Shown: positions 24,930 through 33,434 of the stretch, piece by piece | How the letters are laid out: each line of letters opens with the position of its first letter | Position numbering within the stretch: position 1 is the stretch's first letter | Assembly: GCF_900142465.1 (NCBI RefSeq) | Contig: NZ_FRAX01000014.1 | Coordinates: forward strand, 47,249-111,248 | Direction of reading: 5' to 3' | Source: Fibrobacter sp. UWH6 | GTDB taxonomy: Bacteria; Fibrobacterota; Fibrobacteria; Fibrobacterales; Fibrobacteraceae | Length of the DNA stretch: 64,000 nucleotides | Notes under the pieces: generated by a model | Told to the model about the DNA's origin: nothing | The model's input: only the letters and a program-made list of their open reading frames with translations | The model's database searches: none | Made by a program: the position numbers and the translations under genes

Positions 24930-25580
24930 TCACCCAAACAGTTTCTGATTGAACTCTATCTCAAAGCCTGCGTAATGGGGTGTCAGCTTGCGAAGGGTGG
25001 TGCACAGTCCGTCGGTTTTTCCTTGGTAGGGAAAGTTTTTACGAACTTTCAGTTCCGGGGCCCTAGCGTGAATTTCGCTGATGATTACGTTTGCAATCAT
25101 GTTTTCTTGGGGACGGCTCGGGTCAAAGAGAATGCCGATGTCGGCGTCCCTTTCCTTGCCGTTCAGTACCGGCGTAAAACTGTGGATCGCCAGATGTAGA
25201 ACGGGTGTTGTTGCTGCGGTGGTGCTGACGTATTCTTCTACGGCATTGCGGTAACCCAGATAGTAGGCGAAGGCTCTCTTTCTTAGGGCGAAATATTTTG
25301 CGTCCCCCTGATTGTCCTTGATGGAATCCCAGAATTCGCTGAACACGCTATGGTTCCATAGGCTTCGATTCAGGTCGATAAAAAGTCTGCTGTATTTTCC
25401 AGCGCAGTAGAAATCGGGCTTTTCCTGTTTGACAAGACGTTTATAGATGTCATAAACACCATAGTCGTAACCCCGATGAGATTCCAAAATTTCGCAGGGA
25501 ATGTTCAGGTTCCTGGCGAAGGCGGGAACAGCGTTATGGGCATGTTCGCAGGAGAGGAGTAGTTTGAAATCGTTGAACAT
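24930..25580 (-). CDS. N-formylglutamate amidohydrolase family protein
   Basis: A 216-residue zinc-dependent amidohydrolase of the FGase family. Motifs visible: SCEHAHNAVP (residues 10-19), SHRGYDYGV (about 34), FIDLNRS (about 67), LAIHSFTPV (about 129), DIGILFDPSRP (about 145) and FPYQGKTDG (about 183). His and Glu in CEHA and His in HSFTP fit metal binding. It is the last gene of a four-gene run with a GCS2 ligase, an ATP-grasp ligase and a C39-like peptidase, so its substrate may be a modified peptide, not formylglutamate. It starts 32 bp past the GCS2 stop. Confidence 0.88.
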   Translation of the reverse strand: MFNDFKLLLSCEHAHNAVPAFARNLNIPCEILESHRGYDYGVYDIYKRLVKQEKPDFYCAGKYSRLFIDLNRSLWNHSVFSEFWDSIKDNQGDAKYFALRKRAFAYYLGYRNAVEEYVSTTAATTPVLHLAIHSFTPVLNGKERDADIGILFDPSRPQENMIANVIISEIHARAPELKVRKNFPYQGKTDGLCTTLRKLTPHYAGFEIEFNQKLFG

Positions 25581-25612
25581 AGATGTCTCGCGCTTTTGCG
25601 CATATTGAGGGA

Positions 25613-26863
25613 TTACTCTTCAACTCCGTAGAGGGTGTTTTCTGCAAGGCAACGGGCAAGGCGACCATATTCGCAAACAAAGTCATCGCGGCCGGGATTG
25701 GTGCCTACATTTTTTACCAAGGCGCTTGCAAGTGTTCCGCGCTTGAACATCTTGAGGAGCAGTTCCTGTGAGTGTGCGGAAATCTTGGACTGGACCTTTG
25801 ATGTGATTTTCTTGATCAGTTCGCCGGCAGTGATTTCGCTAGCTTCAATGCCGAAGGTAATCAGGAAGTTTCTGTCGCGGATGATGGTCTTTTCTGCAAA
25901 GCGGGTGGTGTCCATCAGGATCTTTGCCAAGGCCTCCGTTTCCAAAGCTTTTACGCGTTTCAGGGCGCTGCTGGAATCGATGCCGTTGAAGGCGCCTTCA
26001 GTAAGGCCCTTCAAGACTGCCACTTCCCATTCGGCGATGGCGATGTCTGCATCGGGGCATTCCTGAATATCCACCAGGCGGATTTCCACCGCACCGCGGT
26101 CAAAGCGGGCGATGGCTCCGCGACTGTTTAGGAAGAAATGGTTCAGCAGGTGTTCCGGATCGTGGGGGGCGATGTCCTTCTTTACCTTCTCGAAAATCTG
26201 CTTGTTATAGTCTTCGTAGGTAAAGACGGCTTCCGGAATCACGAGCCCTGCAATGCTAGGGACTCTATCCTGATTGTGGCGGTAGGTTTCAATACGGCCA
26301 TCCAGGAAACCGCAGTATTTTCCATCCAGGAAGGGGCTGGAGGCGGCGATGGCGGGAATCAGGGGCAACAGCGCGCGAATAGCGGCGTGCAGTTTTCCAA
26401 ATTCTTCGTCACCATTGAAGCTCAGGTTGATGTGGGTGCTCTGCAGGTTGGCCCAGCCGTGACCCTTGCAGTTGAAAATGCGGTCATAGGTCTCGTAGAT
26501 TTCGTTGCAGTCATAGGGCCACAACTGCATTTCTGCCGGATCCATAAAGGGGTGGGCTGCGCTAGGCAGGAGCATGGCGTTTATGGATTTCAGCTTTTCG
26601 TTGGCAAGGAGAATTTCCTTGTGGAAGGTGGCTCCCAGATTCTTTAGGTGGTCCACCGGTTCGGCGCATTTCAGTTCCAGAACATGGCTAACCAGTTCGT
26701 TGGAAAGGCCAATGGGGCCGTGCTCCACGTCGGAAAGTTGTTCGCCGTTCTTGTCATGACCCAGGGGCACATCAGCACGAGGGAGAACATTGAGATTGTC
26801 ACGGTCAACGATCATGTATTCCATCTCGATGCCGTATTTTTGCCAAAGTTTGTATGCGTTCAT
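25613..26863 (-). CDS. Glutamate-cysteine ligase family (GCS2) carboxylate-amine ligase
   Basis: A 416-residue protein of the GCS2/YbdK type. The opening YGIEMEYMIVD (about 10-20) gives the Glu pair that binds metal and ATP. Further features: GPIGLSNELVSHVLELK, the QSTHINLSF strand (about 142), PAIAASSPFLDGK (about 172), GRIETYRHNQDRVPSIAG and ARFDRGAVEIRLVDIQECPDAD (as a key Arg/Glu region). It should form an amide bond between a carboxylate and an amine with ATP; the substrates are unknown. It lies between the RimK-type ligase (116 bp upstream, with an intervening repeat) and the FGase gene. Confidence 0.85.
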   Translation of the reverse strand: MNAYKLWQKYGIEMEYMIVDRDNLNVLPRADVPLGHDKNGEQLSDVEHGPIGLSNELVSHVLELKCAEPVDHLKNLGATFHKEILLANEKLKSINAMLLPSAAHPFMDPAEMQLWPYDCNEIYETYDRIFNCKGHGWANLQSTHINLSFNGDEEFGKLHAAIRALLPLIPAIAASSPFLDGKYCGFLDGRIETYRHNQDRVPSIAGLVIPEAVFTYEDYNKQIFEKVKKDIAPHDPEHLLNHFFLNSRGAIARFDRGAVEIRLVDIQECPDADIAIAEWEVAVLKGLTEGAFNGIDSSSALKRVKALETEALAKILMDTTRFAEKTIIRDRNFLITFGIEASEITAGELIKKITSKVQSKISAHSQELLLKMFKRGTLASALVKNVGTNPGRDDFVCEYGRLARCLAENTLYGVEE

Positions 26864-26877
26864 AATTATTCTCCACT

Positions 26878-26959
26878 CGTCATTCTGAGCGCAATGCCGA
26901 AGAATCCATAAAGCATTTCACTGGATCCTTCATTTCGCTGCGCTCCATTCAGGATGACG
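26878..26959. repeat. Imperfect palindromic repeat of GTCATTCTGAGCG type
   Basis: CGTCATTCTGAGCGCAATG at the left and GCGCTCCATTCAGGATGACG at the right form an inverted pair around GGATCC. It lies between two genes of one cluster. Related pieces are at 30175-30201 (inside a gene) and 61103-61151. Confidence 0.65.
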
Positions 26960-26979
26960 TATTCAGTGCACCCTTATTC

Positions 26980-28482
26980 CTACAGGTAAAACTCTCTTTC
27001 ATGTTGAAGGATCTTTTGTTGTGCTGCATTCAGGCGGTCTTCAATTCGGTGACGCAAAGATCGCATAATGGCTGAATAGATTTTCTTTTTACCCACTTGG
27101 TCTTCGATGCCGGCGTCAATGCTGGGGTTGTCATTGACTTCCACCACGATGGGGTGGCCGTTCCATTCCTTAAGATCTACGCCGTACAATCCGTTTCCGA
27201 TCATGCTGCAAATCTTTAGGGCGGTTTTCACAACGCCATGGGGCACGCTTTCGATGGGGAGGCAATCGAACATGCCGCAGATTTCGTCCTTGTCTTCGCT
27301 GGCCCAGTTGTAAATCTGCCAATGGTCCTTGGCCATATAGTACTTGCAAGCGTATAGGGGCTTTCCGTCCAGAACGCCAATGCGCCAGTCAAATTCCGTG
27401 GGGGTGAATTCCTGGGCGATAAGCAGGTCGCTATGTTCGAACATCTGGTCCAGAGTCTTTTCCAGTTCTTCCTTGTTGGAGACTTTCTTGACGCCTAAGG
27501 AGAAACTGGAATCCGGGGACTTGAGCACCATAGGGAACCCGATTTCCTTGGCCAAAGTATGGCGGTTTTCGGAATGGGCGATGATGGTTCTGGGGGTATG
27601 GATTTTGGCGGCCTGCATCAGTTCCTGCAGGTAGACCTTGTTGGAACAGCGGAGGATACTGTCCGGATCGTCGATGACGGCAATGCCCAGAGATTGGGCG
27701 CGGCGGGCGAAACTGTAAGTGTAATGATTGACGTTTGTAGTTTCGCGGATGAACAAGGCGTCAAATTCGCCTACTCGGGCGTAGTCCTTCTTGGTAATCA
27801 GTTCTACGCGGAAACCTGTTTCTTCGGCAGCCTTGATGAAATTCTGGATGGCCTGTGCATTGCTGGGAGGCTCCTTTTCTTCAGGGTTGGTGAGGATGGC
27901 CAGGTCGTAAAGGTAATCCTCTTCCTTGCTTGCCACGTAGCGGTTCTTTTCGAAGTATTCCTGGGCGAACTTGTTCACCATTTCCATATGGGTTTCGGGA
28001 ATTTCGTCGACGCAAATGGGACGGATACTCTGGATAAACCATTTCTGCTTGAAAATGAACTTTGCACGAAGCAAGGGCGCCTGGAAAAGGCGGTAAAGTT
28101 CCTGGGAAAGTTCCAGATATTGGGGGCTGACATTCTGACCGAAATAAATGCTCAGTACGAATTCCGTGCCGGTCAGCTTGTGAAGACTTTTTTGAATCAG
28201 GTTGTCGATTTCGTCGGAGATATGCTTGATGACCGCAGTGGTCTTGAAGTCGCGAATGTTCTTGACGCAAGGAATTACCTTGTGTCCGCGGGCTTCTGCC
28301 AAAAGGGATACGTAGTAGCCCTTGCTCTGGTAACTGTAATCGCGGCAGAGGTTGAATACGCGGGTATTCTTTTCGCCGGTGTATTTGTGGGAGATCAGGT
28401 AATCCTGTGCGGATACGATTTCAATTCCTGGAACGTTCAGTTTCCAGTTCTTCGGGTTATTCACCACGATGATTTTTTTCAT
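26980..28482 (-). CDS. RimK-type ATP-grasp ligase with RLAN-like N-terminal domain
   Basis: A 500-residue protein. The first ~200 residues (KKIIVVNNPKNWKLNVPGIE; RDYSYQSKGYYVSLLAEARG) match the N-terminal domain found on RimK-like proteins. The ATP-grasp domain spans about 290-480: DDPDSILRCSNKVYLQELM, GFPMVLKSPDSSFSLGVKKV (nucleotide Lys and Gly-rich loop), LIAQEFTPTEFDWRIGVLDG, and IVVEVNDNPSIDAG (magnesium Glu and Asn). Such enzymes ligate amino acids to peptides or proteins using ATP. The C39-like peptidase gene lies 25 bp upstream and the GCS2 gene downstream, consistent with a shared product. Confidence 0.88.
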   Translation of the reverse strand: MKKIIVVNNPKNWKLNVPGIEIVSAQDYLISHKYTGEKNTRVFNLCRDYSYQSKGYYVSLLAEARGHKVIPCVKNIRDFKTTAVIKHISDEIDNLIQKSLHKLTGTEFVLSIYFGQNVSPQYLELSQELYRLFQAPLLRAKFIFKQKWFIQSIRPICVDEIPETHMEMVNKFAQEYFEKNRYVASKEEDYLYDLAILTNPEEKEPPSNAQAIQNFIKAAEETGFRVELITKKDYARVGEFDALFIRETTNVNHYTYSFARRAQSLGIAVIDDPDSILRCSNKVYLQELMQAAKIHTPRTIIAHSENRHTLAKEIGFPMVLKSPDSSFSLGVKKVSNKEELEKTLDQMFEHSDLLIAQEFTPTEFDWRIGVLDGKPLYACKYYMAKDHWQIYNWASEDKDEICGMFDCLPIESVPHGVVKTALKICSMIGNGLYGVDLKEWNGHPIVVEVNDNPSIDAGIEDQVGKKKIYSAIMRSLRHRIEDRLNAAQQKILQHEREFYL

Positions 28483-28507
28483 GATTGTCTTCTGTTGAAG
28501 TTTTTCC

Positions 28508-29203
28508 CTACTTCTTTTCTACTACAAGAACGTTGCCGTCGTAGGTCATGACGCCAAGTAAAATGCTGTGGATCAATCTGAACTTATCCACCTTGTAGTA
28601 AGGTCCTTTGCAAAGGGGATTTGTGCAATCCGGGTCTGCCACCAGAAAGTTTTTCTTTTCGTCTAGGCCGTAGAGTACCACGAAGTGTCCGCAGGGGTCA
28701 CCCTTGATATCGTCAGAGACGGAACGATCGTTTTCGTCGGTGTATTCCCGCTTGCATCTGTAGAGATAGGTGGCCGAGAGACCGCAAAGGACAGGGGTGC
28801 CCTTCTTAAAGAATTTCTCGAACATGCTAGCCCGCAAATCGGCGGTTGCGATGGTTCCTCCAAGGTCAATGAAGCGGATGTAGGCTTCGATGGCCTTCTT
28901 CAGCTTGGGGGCGTGTTTGGCCTTGTGCAGCGCGCAAAGTCTTTCGCGCAGTTCCGGCATTTTCAAGTTGCTCCAGCTGGGATCGAAAATCTTGAGATTG
29001 TAAGAGTAGATGGTGGCTTTGAATCCTCTTTTTAAAGCGTCTATGCCCAAGAACACCCCGAGGGTGCCGCCTTCTTCAAGAGATTCAATTTCTGAGATGA
29101 GTTGGTGGAGGGGAACGTTTAAGCCAAGATGAGCATAAACCGCATGAAGGCTCGTGGGGCCGCAGGTTACATCGTTAGGCTGCGGCAGGATTTTGATGTC
29201 CAT
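28508..29203 (-). CDS. C39-like cysteine peptidase
   Basis: A 231-residue protein with a papain-like core. The nucleophile is in NDVTCGPTSLHAVYAHLG (about residue 13) and the catalytic His in DPCGHFVVLYGLDE (about 172), followed by the Asp of LVADPDCTN (about 188). There is no signal peptide and no ABC transporter part, so it is a cytoplasmic, stand-alone enzyme. It is the first gene of the ligase cluster and could trim or transfer a peptide that the ligases extend. Inactivity or a transferase role is possible. Confidence 0.8.
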   Translation of the reverse strand: MDIKILPQPNDVTCGPTSLHAVYAHLGLNVPLHQLISEIESLEEGGTLGVFLGIDALKRGFKATIYSYNLKIFDPSWSNLKMPELRERLCALHKAKHAPKLKKAIEAYIRFIDLGGTIATADLRASMFEKFFKKGTPVLCGLSATYLYRCKREYTDENDRSVSDDIKGDPCGHFVVLYGLDEKKNFLVADPDCTNPLCKGPYYKVDKFRLIHSILLGVMTYDGNVLVVEKK

Positions 29204-29340
29204 CTTTGCCTCTGTCGAACGCCCTGGTCAACATGACCTAGGCCCTGAACTTGGCGGAGTCAGGTTGCCATCCTGGACCGTCGATTGGACATGTATAAAA
29301 CTACCAATAAAAAGGTAGGAAAACAAGGGGGTCAAAAAAA

Positions 29341-30447
29341 TTATTTTTTATACACTCTAATGTAGTCCACCAGCATTTCGTTGGGGAATTGAGAGTCGTC
29401 GATTTCGAAGCCCGGCCAGGTACCGCCAACAGCCACGTTTAGGATGAAGAAAAAGTCCTTGTGGAAGGTTCCCATTTCGCCGGCGGCGTCCTCAATCCCG
29501 ATTTCCTGGTACTTGAAATCGTCCACGTACATGGTGATGGCGCTCTTGTCCCAGGTCATTTTGTAGTTGTGGAACTGGGTGATGTCCATGGGGTAGGAGG
29601 TACCGTAGTATTCCTTGGTGTTGTTGCCGTATTCGGCGTGTTGACCTTCGTGGGCCCAGTGGTGGGTGCCATAGACTACGCTTTCGTCGTTGACGGCTTC
29701 AATAATGTCGATTTCGCCGCAGGTGGGCCAGCTGACCTGATCAATGTTCTTGCCTAGCATCCAGAAGGCGGGCCAGATTCCCTTGCCGGAGGGCAGGGCG
29801 ATGCGGGCCTCGATGGTGCCGTAGGTAAATTCGAACTTGCCCTTGGTAATGATTCGGGCGGAAGTGTACTTGGCGGTTTCGAAGTCTTCCTTCTTGGCGG
29901 CAATGTGGAGGATGCCGTCCTTCACGTAGGTGTTTTCGGTACGGTCGGTGTAGTATTGGAGTTCGTTATTGCCCCAGCCGGAATTTCCTGTTTCGTAGGT
30001 CCATTTGGTAAGGTCCAGGGCGGTGCCGTTAAATTCGTCGGACCAGAAGGCTGTGGGGTCGGCGGGGGTGTCTGTGGGGAGTCCTGCGGATTCGCTGCTG
30101 GCAGGGTCGTCTGCGGAACTTGACTGCGCAACGTCTGCAACAGAGCTACTAGAAATAGACTCGTTGCTGCTACTAGATTCCTCGACTACGCTCGGAATGA
30201 CATTCTGGGAACTGCTAGAAGGTACCGCGGCGGAACTTAACGGATTCTCCACGGCAGAACTTGCCGGCGTTGCGTCACCGGAGCTTACCTGCGCTACATC
30301 TGCGGAACTTTCCAGAACGCCACTCACGGAACTTGATTCGGGAGCATTGTTGTCAGTACCTGCTGGACTGTCTGATGAACACGCGAAAAAGTTAGCGCTT
30401 GCCAACAGGAGTGCAAAAAAGTAGCGTTGAACGTTTGCCAGTTGCAT
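29341..30447 (-). CDS. GH16 family lipoprotein (beta-1,3/1,4-glucanase-like)
   Basis: Probably hydrolyses laminarin- or lichenan-type glucans at the surface. The signal has a lipobox (LASANFFACSSD). A Ser/Ala/Glu linker covers about 25-130. The catalytic domain (about 132-368) has SDEFNGTALDLTKWTYETG, NELQYYTDR, the GEIDIIEAV active-site strand with its two Glu and one Asp (about 243), THHWAHEG, FHNYKMTWDKSAITMYVDD and DYIRVYKK. The linker contains NVIPSVVEES, encoded by a dispersed 27-bp repeat (30175-30201). It could bind insoluble glucan, but no separate binding module is seen. Confidence 0.92.
   Translation of the reverse strand: MQLANVQRYFFALLLASANFFACSSDSPAGTDNNAPESSSVSGVLESSADVAQVSSGDATPASSAVENPLSSAAVPSSSSQNVIPSVVEESSSSNESISSSSVADVAQSSSADDPASSESAGLPTDTPADPTAFWSDEFNGTALDLTKWTYETGNSGWGNNELQYYTDRTENTYVKDGILHIAAKKEDFETAKYTSARIITKGKFEFTYGTIEARIALPSGKGIWPAFWMLGKNIDQVSWPTCGEIDIIEAVNDESVVYGTHHWAHEGQHAEYGNNTKEYYGTSYPMDITQFHNYKMTWDKSAITMYVDDFKYQEIGIEDAAGEMGTFHKDFFFILNVAVGGTWPGFEIDDSQFPNEMLVDYIRVYKK
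30175..30201 (-). repeat. Dispersed repeat inside the GH16 linker
   Basis: On the minus strand GTCATTCCGAGCG is followed by TAGTCGAGGAATCT, the pattern of the intergenic GTCATTCTGAGCG repeats (26878, 61103). It is in frame and encodes VIPSVVEES in the Ser-rich linker. Confidence 0.6.
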
Positions 30448-30506
30448 AATTCAAAATTTAATCTCTTTTGTGTCGAGTTCTCATTGAACTTTTGTATATT
30501 CTCGCT

Positions 30507-30574
30507 TGCATTAGCGAATGCAACATAGTTTATTAGATCACTTTCCTGCCTTGTGGCGGAGGTGGTCTTTTTTT
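30507..30574 (+). ncRNA. Small RNA candidate with own promoter and terminator
   Basis: TTTTGTATATT (30490-30500) supplies a -10 box like the one before the next gene (30627-30640). The predicted transcript starts near 30507, forms TTGCATT-AGCG-AATGCAA, and ends in a GATCAC.../GTGGTC hairpin (30536-30567) with seven T's. No open frame fits. It could instead be a leader of the toxin-antitoxin operon that starts at 30660. Confidence 0.35.
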
Positions 30575-30659
30575 ATGCGGACAAAAAATGACCTGTGAAA
30601 ATGAGTGTATTTACAAAGTGTAATACGTTTTGTATATTAAATTCTGATCGGGGGCGTGT

Positions 30660-30893
30660 GTGAATATTACGGACCATGCGGCCGATCAGATGAAAAAAAG
30701 AGGCTTCACAGTAGAAATGCTGGGGCAGCTTTTGAAAGGACGATACTGGTTGAAACCATCGCCTCAACGACAGAATCGTTATTTGATGACGGGCTTTGTT
30801 GATGGAAAATGGTGGACTGTGGTTACCGAAAGTGATTTGTATACTATGGTAACAGTAAGGAGAGCTCATGCGTCGGAAATTGAAAGTGATTAG
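30660..30893 (+). CDS. DUF4258/BrnT-like toxin
   Basis: A 77-residue protein starting at GTG 30660 with GGGGG upstream. HAADQMKKRGFTVEML at the N-terminus and GKWWTVVTESDLYTMVTVRRA at the end fit the small DUF4258/BrnT RNase-like fold (His near the start, basic end). Such proteins are usually toxins of type II systems or their relatives. The next gene overlaps its end by 26 bases and looks like a BrnA-type antitoxin, giving the toxin-first order seen in BrnT/BrnA. Activity is inferred only from family. Confidence 0.7.
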   Translation: MNITDHAADQMKKRGFTVEMLGQLLKGRYWLKPSPQRQNRYLMTGFVDGKWWTVVTESDLYTMVTVRRAHASEIESD

Positions 30894-31197
30894 AAGGATA
30901 AATGACGATTTTACCTTGGTAGAGGATTGGCATACTAAGGAAGAATTGGAAGAGATAGAAAACGAAGTGGGGGTGGGCGAAGGTATTGTAATCCCTGCTG
31001 GCGAACCTGGCGAGTCCGTTGACCAAGCTTTGGAACGTGCACGCAAGGCTATAAGAGAATATGAAAAACAGCAAAAGAAAGTTTATTCCTTCCGTTTGAA
31101 AATCAAGACCGTAGAAGGTTTGAAGAAAAAGGCCGCCGCCCTTGGCATTCCTTACCAGACCTATGTGGGAACTATTCTTGATCAGTTTGCTGTTTAA
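30868..31197 (+). CDS. BrnA/CopG-like antitoxin
   Basis: A 109-residue protein. The C-terminal part (SFRLKIKTVEGLKKKAAALG, then IPYQTYVGTILDQFA) matches the ribbon-helix-helix end of BrnA-type antitoxins, where the short strand is followed by GIPYQT. The first 70 residues are acidic and probably contact the toxin. Its start is inside the toxin gene (26-base overlap), so the two are coupled. The MATE transporter gene begins only nine bases after its stop, which may place it in the same transcript. Confidence 0.75.
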   Translation: MRRKLKVIRRINDDFTLVEDWHTKEELEEIENEVGVGEGIVIPAGEPGESVDQALERARKAIREYEKQQKKVYSFRLKIKTVEGLKKKAAALGIPYQTYVGTILDQFAV

Positions 31198-31206
31198 TAG
31201 GTAGTC

Positions 31207-32538
31207 ATGCCCATCCAACTTTCTGACCATTTCAATTATTCTAGGCTTCTGCGGTTTACCCTGCCCTCTATCGCAGCCATGGTGTTCACGTCCATCTATA
31301 GCGTTGTGGACGGCTACTTCGTTTCCAACTATGCGGGGGCACAGTCCCTGGCGGCGGTGAACATGGCCTGGCCCGTGATTATGATCCTAGGAACCCTGGG
31401 CCTGATGTTCGGTATTGGCGGTAGTGCCTTGATTGCGGCTGCCCAAGGTCGCGGTCGCTTGAAACGTGCCAATGAATATTTCTCACTGATTGTGTATGCG
31501 GCCATGGGGCTGGGCGTACTTCTGACGGTTATCACTTGGTTCTTGATGGAACCTTTGATGAAGATGTTGGGAGCCGAAGGCGGCCTGTTGTCAGACTGTA
31601 TTTTGTACGGTCATATAGTTCTACTGGGACTTGTGCCTTTCATTATGCAGATGATGTTCCAGACCTTGTTCATTACGGCGGAAAAACCGCAGTTGTGTTT
31701 TTATGTGACTCTTGGTGCCGGCGTTGCCAACATGTTCCTGGACTGGCTTTTGGTGGGCATCCTGGGCTGGGGCTTGTTTGGCGCTTCTGTGGCTACGGAT
31801 GTGGGTTTCCTCATAGGTGGCATTATTCCTCTGGTCTATTTCGCCCGCAAGAATTCCAGCACTTTGCGCCTGGGTAAAACTCGTTGGATGCCTCACGCTT
31901 TGATCAAGGCGACTTTCAATGGAAGTTCCGAATTGCTGTCCGGGATTTCCTCTTCCATCGTGACTTTGCTTTATGATTATCAGCTGTTGCGTTTCGCAGG
32001 CGAAAACGGTGTGGCTGCTTTTAGTGTCATCATGTACATCACCTTCGTATTCTTTGCGCTGTTCATCGGCTTCAGTAATGGAATCGCTCCCGTCATTTCG
32101 TACCATTTCGGTGCCCGCAACAAGGACGAATTGAAAAACCTGTTCAAACGCTGCTTTGTGATTATTGGTGTCTCTGGTCTTGCCATGTTTGGCTTGGCGG
32201 AGGCTTCCGCGTCCCTGCTTTCGAAAGTTTTTGTAGGCTACGACGTAGATCTCTATAATATGACGGTCTATGCCTTCCGCATTATCAGTTTCTGTTTCCT
32301 TCTTTCTGGCTTTAACATCTTTGCGTCATCTTTATTTACCGCTCTGAACAATGGCCTAATTTCTGCCACCATTTCCACTAGCCGTTCCATTGTTTTTGAA
32401 TTGGTGTCGGTGCTGTTGCTGCCGCTCCTTTTCGGAATTGACGGTATTTGGTTTGCTATTTGGGGTGCAGAAATAGCCACCATTATTATGGCGGCTATCT
32501 TCATTATTCGTAAGCGAAAAACTTACGGCTATTTGTAA
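31207..32538 (+). CDS. MATE family multidrug/cation efflux transporter
   Basis: A 443-residue inner-membrane protein with about twelve hydrophobic segments. Opening: FTLPSIAAMVFTSIYSVVDGYFVS. Typical pieces include GIGGSALIAAAQGRG, FITAEKPQLCFYVTLGAGVANMFLDW, FSNGIAPVISYHFGARNKDELKN and RSIVFELVSVLLLPLLFG, in two six-helix halves. It would exchange Na+ or H+ for organic cations. The start follows AGGTAGTC and lies nine bases after the antitoxin gene. Substrate not predictable. Confidence 0.92.
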   Translation: MPIQLSDHFNYSRLLRFTLPSIAAMVFTSIYSVVDGYFVSNYAGAQSLAAVNMAWPVIMILGTLGLMFGIGGSALIAAAQGRGRLKRANEYFSLIVYAAMGLGVLLTVITWFLMEPLMKMLGAEGGLLSDCILYGHIVLLGLVPFIMQMMFQTLFITAEKPQLCFYVTLGAGVANMFLDWLLVGILGWGLFGASVATDVGFLIGGIIPLVYFARKNSSTLRLGKTRWMPHALIKATFNGSSELLSGISSSIVTLLYDYQLLRFAGENGVAAFSVIMYITFVFFALFIGFSNGIAPVISYHFGARNKDELKNLFKRCFVIIGVSGLAMFGLAEASASLLSKVFVGYDVDLYNMTVYAFRIISFCFLLSGFNIFASSLFTALNNGLISATISTSRSIVFELVSVLLLPLLFGIDGIWFAIWGAEIATIIMAAIFIIRKRKTYGYL

Positions 32539-32586
32539 TGTACGGCGTTAAACCTTTTTTAGATGTCAAAGTCGCTGCAAGAGTAA

Positions 32587-32766
32587 GAAGTTATTGAATC
32601 CAGCGACTCTGCTCTGAATCCGGAATCCAGCGCTTCCGATATCGAATCTATTCATCAGGTTCGCCTGATGGCTGCCGGTCTCAAGGCTGCACACAAGGCT
32701 CGTTTCCATGCAGGCGTCTACCTGGTAAAGCAGGGCGCTGTGGTCAAGGGTGTTACGGTTAAGTAA
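32587..32766 (+). pseudogene. C-terminal fragment of a secreted protein
   Basis: After TAA (32584-32586) the frame runs 59 codons to TAA 32764: ESSDSALNPESSASDIESIH, then RLMAAGLKAAHKARFHAGVY and LVKQGAVVKGVTVK. The last part resembles the C-terminal sorting tails of secreted proteins here (NSIYVVK at the pectate lyase end). There is no start codon before the tail, so it is a decayed or captured gene end. Confidence 0.55.
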
Positions 32767-32793
32767 TCTGAAACGTCTAACGGAAAAGAATTA

Positions 32794-32821
32794 AGCCACT
32801 CACTTCGGGAGTGGCTTTTTC
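32794..32821. terminator. Terminator between the remnant and ybaK
   Basis: AGCCACTC / GAGTGGCT stem and five T's on the plus strand. It may also serve the convergent ybaK gene. Confidence 0.7.
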
Positions 32822-32869
32822 GCTGTATAAAAACGTTTTGTTTTGGGGGCCTCGGAAAGGGCTGTCTAA

Positions 32870-33376
32870 CTAGTCCTGGGGGGCTTCGGGCGGAACGCGG
32901 GCGATGCTGCCCACGGTGGCGCGGCAGGCCTTGATCAGGTCGGCGGGGGCGATCTTCAGCTGCTGTCCACGTTCACCGGCGCTCACGTAAATGTAGGGGA
33001 AGTTGTTGCAGGTCTCGTGCATAAAAATAGGGAAGTTCTTCTTCAGGCCAAGGGGGCTGCAACCGCCACGGATATAGCCTGTCAGCGGAGTCAAATCTTT
33101 CAGGGGAACGGTTTCGATTTTCTTGTTGCCGCTAACCTTGGCGGCACCCTTCAGGTCAACTTCGAGATTGCCCGGCACCACACACATGAGGTAACCGATC
33201 TTGTCGCCATGAACAAGGATGGTCTTGAAAACCTGGTTGATGTCTTCGCCCAGGGAGTCGGCTACATGCTGTGCGCCCAGGTCATTTTCGTCCACCACAT
33301 AGGGAATCAGTTCGTAGGAAATTTTCTGCTTGTCCAGGATGCGTGCGACATTTGTCTTCTTGATTTCTGCGGCCAT
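32870..33376 (-). CDS. ybaK: Cys-tRNA(Pro)/Cys-tRNA(Cys) deacylase, YbaK/EbsC family
   Basis: A 168-residue editing enzyme that removes mischarged Cys from tRNA-Pro. Family features: ILDKQKISYELIPYVVDEN at the start, AQHVADSLGEDINQVFKTIL (about 36-55), CVVPGNLEVDLKGAAKVSG (with the Lys of the editing site), and YIRGGCSPLGLKKNFPIFMHET (about 101-122; the Gly-Gly-Cys-Ser-Pro turn). It stands alone. The gene symbol follows the E. coli name for this family. Confidence 0.9.
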   Translation of the reverse strand: MAAEIKKTNVARILDKQKISYELIPYVVDENDLGAQHVADSLGEDINQVFKTILVHGDKIGYLMCVVPGNLEVDLKGAAKVSGNKKIETVPLKDLTPLTGYIRGGCSPLGLKKNFPIFMHETCNNFPYIYVSAGERGQQLKIAPADLIKACRATVGSIARVPPEAPQD

Positions 33377-33434
33377 TTGAAACTCTCTTGATTTTTCCCA
33401 AATATAAAAACTGCGGAGATTCCCTGCAATAAGG

